Assembly: GCA_018819085.1 (NCBI GenBank)
Contig: JAHJQT010000039.1
Coordinates: forward strand, 1 to 6,835
DNA length: 6,835 nt
Source: Patescibacteria group bacterium
GTDB lineage: Bacteria; Patescibacteriota; Minisyncoccia; Portnoybacterales; UBA2143
Reading direction: 5' to 3'
Shown: positions 1-5,722 of the stretch, in pieces
Numbering within the stretch: the first letter of the stretch is position 1
Layout: every line of letters starts with the position of its first letter
The notes under the pieces: generated by a model
The model's input: only the letters and a program-made list of their open reading frames with translations
What the model was told of the DNA's origin: nothing
The model's database searches: none
Program-made: the position numbers and the translations under genes

Positions 1-119
1 CATGTTAATGTTGTGTCTATCTGTGATATTTGACTTTGAGCTAATTTGCTAACAAAAAGCCAGCATCCTGCAATTAATATAAATATTAAAAAATAATTTA
101 TTTTTTTCATATTAATCAT
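1..119 (-). CDS. N-terminus of an exported protein, possible lipoprotein, 3'-partial
   Basis: Only the first 36 to 39 residues are visible and the frame stays open to the edge. Two in-frame ATGs compete, at 119 and 110. The second gives MKKINYFLIFILIAGCWLFV, a classic export signal: two lysines, then a hydrophobic core, then IAGC (residues 13-16), which satisfies the lipobox pattern. Against lipidation, the hydrophobic stretch continues past the cysteine (WLFV), so an uncleaved anchor or signal peptidase I cleavage after about SKLA is also possible. The ATG at 119 lies 3 bases after the stop of the membrane protein, the ATG at 110 lies 12 bases after it; neither has a Shine-Dalgarno motif. 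The mature part begins QSQISQIDTTLT, too short to identify. By position it is probably an envelope or surface component of the same system. Confidence 0.65.
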   Translation of the reverse strand, partial: MINMKKINYFLIFILIAGCWLFVSKLAQSQISQIDTTLT

Positions 120-122
120 AAT

Positions 123-521
123 TTAAATTTTCCCTTTAGTTAATTTATTTACCCATTTAGGCATATAACCTTTTTGTTCCAAAAATATTATAGCAATAAA
201 TCCAGTCCAAGAAGGGAAAGCGCTTAGAACAGGGATAGAATCAACAATAGATGCAGCTATAAATTTTTTAGTGGGAAATTTGTGAAGTCGAAAGAATATC
301 CAAGAACCAAGAATCATAATAACAAAAATATTTACTATCCATCCGATTGTTCCTAGAGTTATACCATCAAGTGAATCTTTAATACCAGCTACACAAAAAG
401 CTAAAAAAAATTCTACATCACTAATTTCACTAACTGGTTGAGCTGTTTTTTTCTTTTTCTTAACTATTGTTTTAGGATTTTTAGCTCTTTCCTGATTAAA
501 TTGTTCAGTATAATCATTCAT
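123..521 (-). CDS. Small Lys-rich membrane protein of unknown function
   Basis: I do not recognise this 132-residue protein. The first 30 residues are polar, with five consecutive lysines at 21-25, and probably stay in the cytoplasm. Residues 35-50 (DVEFFLAFCVAGIKDSLD) form an amphipathic or short hydrophobic helix. A clear span lies at about 56-78 (LGTIGWIVNIFVIMILGSWIFF). A second hydrophobic region at 87-115 contains VDSIPVLSAFPSWTGF, where Pro and Ser may break it into a re-entrant loop, and the protein ends in a basic tail. From memory, small membrane proteins with a D-IP---A-PSWT motif occur beside T4SS genes in Patescibacteria, but I cannot give a name. It follows VirB4 by 12 bases and is in the same frame as the next gene, separated by TAA and one codon. 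An accessory membrane part of the machine is an inference from position. Confidence 0.85.
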   Translation of the reverse strand: MNDYTEQFNQERAKNPKTIVKKKKKTAQPVSEISDVEFFLAFCVAGIKDSLDGITLGTIGWIVNIFVIMILGSWIFFRLHKFPTKKFIAASIVDSIPVLSAFPSWTGFIAIIFLEQKGYMPKWVNKLTKGKI

Positions 522-533
522 AATGATTTAATT

Positions 534-2339
534 TTATTCTTTCTTTGATTCTTCTTCAGCTAATTCTTTCTTCGCTTTTTCTATCTCTAATAATTGTGCT
601 GGATCAGAAGTAATAACTTGATCTTCGGTGTATGATGCTACCACTTGAATAGCGACATGTTTGTTTCCAGCGAATAAGATTCCTTCGCCAATAGAGCTTT
701 CTAAAAGCATGTATTTTTCTCTTTCAGTCAAATTAAATGTTTCTTTGATTATTTCAATTGAGGCAGGAGATTGTTTTAATAATAATTGAAGAGAAGAGTT
801 AGTAATAATTGGTTTTCCATATTTAGATTTCATAAAATCAGAGACGTCTTGTGTAATTGTTGTAAGTCCCAGATAATATTTTCTACATCTTTTAGCGATA
901 CCAAAAAGGAAAGAAGCCGCATCTTCATGTTGCATCATTATCCATGCCTCATCAACAACCATTATTCTCTTTTTTCTTTTAGATCGTATAATATTCCAGA
1001 TATATCTAAGAACAACATACATTGCCAATGGTCTTAATTCATCTTCCATATCTCTAATACTAAAAACTATAAGTTTTTTGTCTAGTTCAACATTAGTTGG
1101 CTGATTAAAGAAAACAGCGTAGCTTCCATTTACGTATTTTTCCAATCGATTAACTAAACTCTCTGCTCCAGTCATTCCTTTTAAAATAGCGTAAAGGTCT
1201 TGCATTAATGGTGGAGATACTTTACTAAAATCAGATTCAACTGTGATATCTCTTGCGGCGTATGTTTCTGTTAAAGCTTTATCTACGATTGAATCTTCTT
1301 CAGGGGTTAATCCGCCAAACATCATTCTTAAAAGACCAACTAAATTAATAATATTACTTCTTAATATATCAGCTGGCTTATCATCTGGGCCAGGTATTGG
1401 TAAATCAAAAGGATTAAGGTGATTTCCTGATGTAAGAGAAATATCTACAAACGCTCCCCCTACTGTCTCTGCTAGATATTTATATTCCTTTTCAGGATCG
1501 ACAATGATAACTTCTGTATCTTGCATCAAAGAACGCAAAACTTCTAATTTAACAGAATATGATTTTCCAGCGCCACTTTTTGCGAATACAACCATGTTTG
1601 CATTTTCAAGATTAAAGCGGTCAAAAAGAATTAAAGAATTATTATGTCTGTTTATTCCATAAAGAACCCCTTTATTATCAGTTAAATCAGATGATATAAA
1701 TGGGAATGTTGAGGATAAAGGAGATGTATTTAAGCTGTTATGAACAAGTAATTTATCGCTTTCTAGAGGAAGCGTTGAAATAAACCCTTGTTCTTGTTGA
1801 AATACAGCTGGTTTAGCATAAACCATTTGATTCTCCAGCATTGCCCTTATTTCATTTTCTATTTCATCTAGTTTTTCAGGAGAATCGGAGAAAAAGGTTA
1901 TATAAAGACCAAATTTAAAAAGTTTTTCAGCGTTTTTTTGTAGTTTGTCCCGTAAATCTTCAACATTTTCTATGGCTGCTTCAAGTTGCGGATCGCGAAC
2001 TTTACCTTTTTCCTGCTGAAATGATATTTGTGATTGTATTTGCGCGCTTTTTTTAGTAAGTTCTTTTAAGACCTTATTTGTATTTATTGGATTAATAAAA
2101 AAAGATATATTCATTTCCTTATCAAGCGTTATAATCGGTGAAAACCAAGCAGTATTTAAAATTTGGGGATAAGTAAATACAAAAATAGTTCTAGCGTATT
2201 TTTCTCCTATTTGGATATGGTTAGAATTAATTTTTAATCCGCCTGGAGAAATTAAATCAACAAGATTCATATCTTGGTTTATTTCTTCTTTTTCTTCTAT
2301 ATTAGAAGTAGATTTTATTTTTTTATTAAGTAAAAACAT
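534..2339 (-). CDS. virB4: VirB4/TrbE (CagE)-type conjugation-like ATPase
   Basis: This 601-residue protein is the main energy source of the apparatus. Residues about 45-235 form the VirB4 family N-terminal region: ARTIFVFTYP (49-58), a charged helical stretch with RDPQLEAAIENVEDLRDKL (115-133), then EQGFISTLPL (183-192), a well-known family landmark. The RecA-like motor domain follows. The P-loop AKSGAGKS is at 253-260, with Ala where the consensus has Gly at its first position. Next come IIVDPEKEY (278-286), Walker B IMVVDEAW (459-466), and the KRCRKYYLGLTTITQDVSD block (483-501) expected to hold the arginine finger and the sensor Gln497. The Lys259, Ser260, Asp463 and Glu464 needed for ATP hydrolysis are present. 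The C-terminus ends in an acidic/Lys helix. The start lies 5 bases after the TraC-like gene. An alternative is a TraG/DUF87-type ATPase, but neighbours PrgI and VirB6-like favour VirB4. Confidence 0.95.
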   Translation of the reverse strand: MFLLNKKIKSTSNIEEKEEINQDMNLVDLISPGGLKINSNHIQIGEKYARTIFVFTYPQILNTAWFSPIITLDKEMNISFFINPINTNKVLKELTKKSAQIQSQISFQQEKGKVRDPQLEAAIENVEDLRDKLQKNAEKLFKFGLYITFFSDSPEKLDEIENEIRAMLENQMVYAKPAVFQQEQGFISTLPLESDKLLVHNSLNTSPLSSTFPFISSDLTDNKGVLYGINRHNNSLILFDRFNLENANMVVFAKSGAGKSYSVKLEVLRSLMQDTEVIIVDPEKEYKYLAETVGGAFVDISLTSGNHLNPFDLPIPGPDDKPADILRSNIINLVGLLRMMFGGLTPEEDSIVDKALTETYAARDITVESDFSKVSPPLMQDLYAILKGMTGAESLVNRLEKYVNGSYAVFFNQPTNVELDKKLIVFSIRDMEDELRPLAMYVVLRYIWNIIRSKRKKRIMVVDEAWIMMQHEDAASFLFGIAKRCRKYYLGLTTITQDVSDFMKSKYGKPIITNSSLQLLLKQSPASIEIIKETFNLTEREKYMLLESSIGEGILFAGNKHVAIQVVASYTEDQVITSDPAQLLEIEKAKKELAEEESKKE

Positions 2340-2344
2340 TATTT

Positions 2345-2998
2345 TTATTGGTTTCTTAATTCTTTTGCTTTTTGCAGTTCTGGTTCTTCTTTCGCATTAG
2401 GGTTGTATAATTTATAAAATAGCTCAACTAATTCCTCTGTGTTTAAAGGCGCTGTTTTAATGCCCATGCCGCGCAATCCAGTAGCTACGAATTCAACTCT
2501 TTGCCAAAGGTTATTTTTTAATTCATTAAATTCTAATTCTTTTGTGTTTGTATTTTTTTTTGTTTTAAAAAATCTTTTAAAGATGCCCATATTTTGAGTA
2601 ATAAAAGGACTGTAAGGAATAACAATATAAAATGATTCTGTCATAATATTAGTAATTTCTGTGAGCCCTTTAATAAAATCAACATATTCTAGCGCCTGTA
2701 TTTTTAAAAGTTCGTTTTCCTGGTTAACTTGTTTTTCATTTAAGGTTTGAATATATGGATCAATGTCAAATTTTCTTGAAGCAATCATAATTTGTATTGG
2801 GAAATCAATTGAATTTAAAAATTCTTGGTATTTGTAAATAATTGCATCTTGTTCTTCAGTTGATTTTAAGTCAAAATTCAAACTAGTAGCCATTAAAATA
2901 GCTCTTAATTCTTTGTTCTTGAGAATAACAACATCATCTTTAATTTCTTTGATTTGGATATGTTTTTGAATTGAAGCGAAATTGTTTTTACTAAGCAT
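2345..2998 (-). CDS. TraC-like domain protein, VirB4 N-terminal-type partner
   Basis: This 217-residue protein is soluble, with no signal or membrane span. Residues 13-70 carry the TraC-like signature: a short beta segment (VVILKNKELRAILMAT, 23-38), then SLNFDLKSTEEQDAII (39-54) and the FLNSIDFPIQI block (60-70). A second beta strand at about 123-129 (FYIVIPY) and a C-terminal segment (RVEFVATGLRGMGIKTAPL, 167-185, then LVELFYKLYNP, 190-200) fit the N-terminal region of VirB4/TraC ATPases. There is no P-loop, so it is not itself an ATPase. It lies 5 bases ahead of the VirB4 gene. In Patescibacteria and some Gram-positive systems this domain is encoded apart from the motor. The expected role is a cytoplasmic platform linking PrgI to VirB4. 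The coding strand contains a run of nine A at 2553-2561, within codons for TKKNT, which could be prone to slippage. Confidence 0.85.
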   Translation of the reverse strand: MLSKNNFASIQKHIQIKEIKDDVVILKNKELRAILMATSLNFDLKSTEEQDAIIYKYQEFLNSIDFPIQIMIASRKFDIDPYIQTLNEKQVNQENELLKIQALEYVDFIKGLTEITNIMTESFYIVIPYSPFITQNMGIFKRFFKTKKNTNTKELEFNELKNNLWQRVEFVATGLRGMGIKTAPLNTEELVELFYKLYNPNAKEEPELQKAKELRNQ

Positions 2999-3001
2999 AT
3001 A

Positions 3002-3295
3002 TTATTGTTTTATTTTACTATCTCTTTTCCATAAATATAATTTTGGCTTTAATAAAAAATTAATTGCTGAACCTACAAAATATATAAATGGTCTTCCGTT
3101 GAATTTATAGAAAGCAAGCATAAGGCAGAAAATAGCGATGGGTATAGTTATAATAATAAAAAGCCATAATTCTATAAAAAACCACAAAGCTGCAAGCCCA
3201 CCTATGCCTGCTATAATATAAATAAACTGCATTAAAGTTAATGGTCCGATTATTTTATCTTTTATTTCAATAAATTGTGGAATATTAAATTGCAT
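3002..3295 (-). CDS. prgI: PrgI family protein, small T4SS membrane component
   Basis: At 97 residues this has the length and layout of the PrgI family, the small membrane protein found beside VirB4 in Gram-positive and Patescibacteria type IV systems (VirB3-like position). The N-terminal MQFNIPQFIEIKDKIIGPLT matches the family pattern of an IPxFIxxxDKIxGPLT segment leading into the first span. Two spans follow at about 21-41 and 43-63. A conserved-looking C-terminal segment comes next (NGRPF at 66-70, then LLKPKLYLWKR at 81-91), the usual basic PK-Y-WKR ending on the cytoplasmic side. Membrane anchoring of the VirB4 ATPase is the role expected by analogy with VirB3. The stop and the next start are in the same frame, separated only by TAA and one TAT codon. 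No Shine-Dalgarno sequence is seen. Confidence 0.92.
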   Translation of the reverse strand: MQFNIPQFIEIKDKIIGPLTLMQFIYIIAGIGGLAALWFFIELWLFIIITIPIAIFCLMLAFYKFNGRPFIYFVGSAINFLLKPKLYLWKRDSKIKQ

Positions 3296-3296
3296 A

Positions 3297-3734
3297 TTAT
3301 TTTTTCAAATTAACAATATTTCCATTAATCTGTGGCATGATAGATTCTCTATTTTCATTTTCTCTTGGCCATTCTGAAATTTTATGAATTATTTTTAAAT
3401 CATCTTTTACTGGCAGAAATATTTCGCTATTAATATCTCGGGCAAGCTGACGCGCTGATTCTCTTTCTAATTTGCATTCTTTTTCAATTGACTTTAAGAA
3501 ATCAATAATATTTGTTTCTCCTAATAAGATCATGCCGACAATATATGACATTGACCATGTTTGTGTCTTATTTAAATTATTATCTTCAGCTATTTTCTTT
3601 ATTTTTCCAGCTATTTCAGTATTAAACATCATTTGTTGTAAACCCGGAGGTAATTGAAAATATATAAGATACCTTTTTTTAACTAAAGGATTTGTTATTT
3701 TTTGTAATTGTTTAATTTGATGTGAAGTTAACAT
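3297..3734 (-). CDS. Small soluble helical protein of unknown function in a T4SS cluster
   Basis: I cannot name this 145-residue protein. It has no signal peptide or membrane span. The N-terminus is basic and helical (ITNPLVKKRYL, 13-23). It is followed by a QLPPGLQQMMFNTEIAGKI stretch (27-45), a hydrophobic helix (59-72), a helical segment rich in charged residues and an ARDINSEIFLPVKDDL block (98-113). The tail from 120 is polar and probably disordered. From memory, short Patescibacteria proteins with a PPxxxxxxxxxE helix and a final IAxxINxxIFLPV-like block are common in this setting and generally annotated hypothetical. The start is fixed because an in-frame TAA lies two codons upstream. 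Only one base separates its stop from the PrgI start, so the two are likely translated together. A cytoplasmic adaptor or regulator of the PrgI/VirB4 assembly is a guess from position only. Confidence 0.85.
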   Translation of the reverse strand: MLTSHQIKQLQKITNPLVKKRYLIYFQLPPGLQQMMFNTEIAGKIKKIAEDNNLNKTQTWSMSYIVGMILLGETNIIDFLKSIEKECKLERESARQLARDINSEIFLPVKDDLKIIHKISEWPRENENRESIMPQINGNIVNLKK

Positions 3735-3767
3735 GGTTTATTAAATTGTAGTATTTTTTAGCTTTGA

Positions 3768-5717
3768 TTATCCAGTAACAGCTTTACCTGCGTCACTAAC
3801 TAGATAATCTTCAATTGCTTTACGTAGAGGGTTAGTTATCCTCTTTGTATTCTCAAGGATATCTTCTTTTATTTTAGAAAATACGACAGGATTTGATTCA
3901 GCTGCTTTGGCTAGATGCCCTCCTTTCCATCGTCCATCTTTGTCAGTTAATTCTTTTTCAATTGATACAATAACGTCAGGTGTTAAAGCCTCTATTTGGA
4001 TTTTCTCAATATCAGCTGGTTTAATTTTAGAAACTGCTTTTCTTATCGCTTGCTCAGGGGTGTCGCCTGCCTCTTTATTTATAGGAGCAAAATCTGGTCT
4101 ATATTTGATAACTTTATTAATATCTCCTCCTGTTTGTTTAAACATCTTCAAATCTTTCTCATTTTCCTTATAAGTGCCAGTAAGTTTGCCTTTTTCAGCT
4201 AATTCTTCCATCGCAGCTACTTTTCTTATTCTATCTTCCTTTGTGAAAACTGTTTGGTTCTTAATTCTTTCTAAGTCCTCTGGAGTGCGATTAGCGATTT
4301 TCTTTCTTTCTTCTTGTATTTTTCCGATTTGTTTGGATTGATAAGCACCTGGACCTCCAATTGATCTTCCTATTATAGGTATTCTTTCAGCTTTAGCCAT
4401 TATTCCTCTCTTCATATCTTCGACTTTAGGAATTTTTTTCAAACCAGGAGCTTTGCCTAAGGCTGCTACGCCGGCCTTACTACTCTTCCAACTGAATTTA
4501 CCAAGACCTTTACCAATACTTTTAGTGACACTAATCGCTCCATCTGCTCCATAAATACCTATTTTTTGCGCGACTATAAGTGAACCGATAAGCATACCAC
4601 AAGCTAAAATAAATTGAATAAAATTTGCTGGTGCCATTACTTGAGGCATAATTTTTGATTCAAGAACGCTATTACTAACTACGTTACTCATACCTTCAAT
4701 CATTTCTCCACCACTAAGCGGAGCTTTACCTTGAATAAATTTCAACCAAGAATTAACGCTTAACCAAATAAAGAAAATAGCGGCTGGAGCAAAAAAGACC
4801 CATTTAATAAAAGCAGCCCACCATTTTTCCCATAAGTTTTTTGTTGCCGGTAATATCCAAAAAAACCAAGCAATAGGAGCTAAAATTAGCAAAAACCAGA
4901 TTACAAGAACTCTGATTAGTAAAAGAAAAGCTAAAGCGGCAAAGACAAAAGCGGCAATAATAGTAAAAATTATTGAGAGAAATAAAGCGGCAATAACTTT
5001 CCAAAAATGATCTCCTTGTATTTTGCTCCAATCTACTTTAGGTGGTTTTGCTTCGTAACATGTATTACCTGTGCTGGCTACACAAAAAACATTACATGCT
5101 GTTTGGTTACCCCAAACTTTATCTGGCAATAATGCCCAGTCGCATGCCCACTGACTTTTAGCTGGTTTTTGAACTGTGCCGACCATTATTGTGGTTAATC
5201 CCATTTCATCAGCAATATTTTCAAAAAAATTCTTACTGTCTTTAATAAAAAAATTAGTTAAAACACCTGCAGAATCAATAATAGCTCCGCAAAATACTAA
5301 ACTAAAATTAATTAAAAGAGCTGCGATAATTAATTTTGGCAAAAGCGTTTTCATCCCGTATGATTCTACTTTAAAAATAGTAGCAAGCGCAATAATCATT
5401 AAAATTAAAATAAAGAACATATTAACTAATCCACGAGTGATTTCCCAGCCATCTTTAACCATTTGAGAATTTTGAAGGTTGGTAAAATTAAGGATACCTT
5501 GAGCTAAACCAGCAAACCAAGCAACTAAGCTACCGATTAATTCTTGGATCATTAAAAGAAATCCTCCTAATAGAGTTTTAAAACCATCAACAATGCCAAG
5601 TGCATCTGCTGCTTTAGTGTTTCCTATCCCAAAAACAAAAACTCCTAATAAACTGATTATAATAATTAGCAATATAAAAGGAATAAATTTTTTGTAATTT
5701 ATAAAATATTTATGCAT
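3768..5717 (-). CDS. VirB6/TrbL-like polytopic membrane protein of a type IV secretion system
   Basis: This 649-residue protein is the probable inner-membrane channel or scaffold of the system. The N-terminus is a signal-like hydrophobic segment (residues 11-31) with a possible cleavage site near TKA-AD (about 36). Further hydrophobic spans lie at about 47-75, 97-116, 126-148, 240-265, 267-291, 300-322 and 364-385. The stretch around 88-150 (DGWEITRGLVNMFF and LPKLIIAALLINFS) resembles the VirB6/TrbL-like proteins common in Patescibacteria T4SS clusters. The loop between the fourth and fifth spans carries four cysteines at 192, 208, 212 and 220, possibly two disulfides outside the membrane. 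Residues 385-649 are a charged, mostly helical tail, probably cytoplasmic. The start is fixed by an in-frame TAA immediately before the ATG. No Shine-Dalgarno sequence is visible. Its place just ahead of PrgI and VirB4 supports the role. The family call rests on topology, motifs and context, because VirB6 sequences diverge strongly. Confidence 0.85.
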   Translation of the reverse strand: MHKYFINYKKFIPFILLIIIISLLGVFVFGIGNTKAADALGIVDGFKTLLGGFLLMIQELIGSLVAWFAGLAQGILNFTNLQNSQMVKDGWEITRGLVNMFFILILMIIALATIFKVESYGMKTLLPKLIIAALLINFSLVFCGAIIDSAGVLTNFFIKDSKNFFENIADEMGLTTIMVGTVQKPAKSQWACDWALLPDKVWGNQTACNVFCVASTGNTCYEAKPPKVDWSKIQGDHFWKVIAALFLSIIFTIIAAFVFAALAFLLLIRVLVIWFLLILAPIAWFFWILPATKNLWEKWWAAFIKWVFFAPAAIFFIWLSVNSWLKFIQGKAPLSGGEMIEGMSNVVSNSVLESKIMPQVMAPANFIQFILACGMLIGSLIVAQKIGIYGADGAISVTKSIGKGLGKFSWKSSKAGVAALGKAPGLKKIPKVEDMKRGIMAKAERIPIIGRSIGGPGAYQSKQIGKIQEERKKIANRTPEDLERIKNQTVFTKEDRIRKVAAMEELAEKGKLTGTYKENEKDLKMFKQTGGDINKVIKYRPDFAPINKEAGDTPEQAIRKAVSKIKPADIEKIQIEALTPDVIVSIEKELTDKDGRWKGGHLAKAAESNPVVFSKIKEDILENTKRITNPLRKAIEDYLVSDAGKAVTG

Positions 5718-5722
5718 TTATT

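Noticed and set aside
786..1037. Open plus-strand frame of 83 codons
   Set aside because: It lies antisense within the VirB4 motor domain, its product has no recognisable domain and a poor composition, and VirB4 is certain.
3472..3657. Open plus-strand frame of 61 codons
   Set aside because: It is antisense to the 145-residue gene and has no coding features of its own.
3735..3767. Possible internal promoter with TACAAT (complement of 3745-3750) in the 33-base gap
   Set aside because: The -35 partner is poor, the predicted start would lie only a few bases from the ATG, and such hexamers arise often by chance in AT-rich DNA.
3907..4202. Two overlapping plus-strand frames
   Set aside because: Both are antisense to the charged tail of the VirB6-like protein, overlap each other and show no domain.
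4460..4485. Short AAGGC/GCCTT inverted repeat
   Set aside because: It lies within the VirB6-like coding region, has a short stem and no following T-run, so it does not look like a terminator.
4804..5031. Same-strand frame of 75 codons
   Set aside because: It is an out-of-frame reading of VirB6 membrane-span codons. The Phe/Ser/Cys-rich product is a typical shadow of hydrophobic codons.
5176..5466. Open plus-strand frame of 96 codons
   Set aside because: It is antisense to the N-terminal spans of the VirB6-like protein, and its Ile/Lys pattern mirrors those codons.
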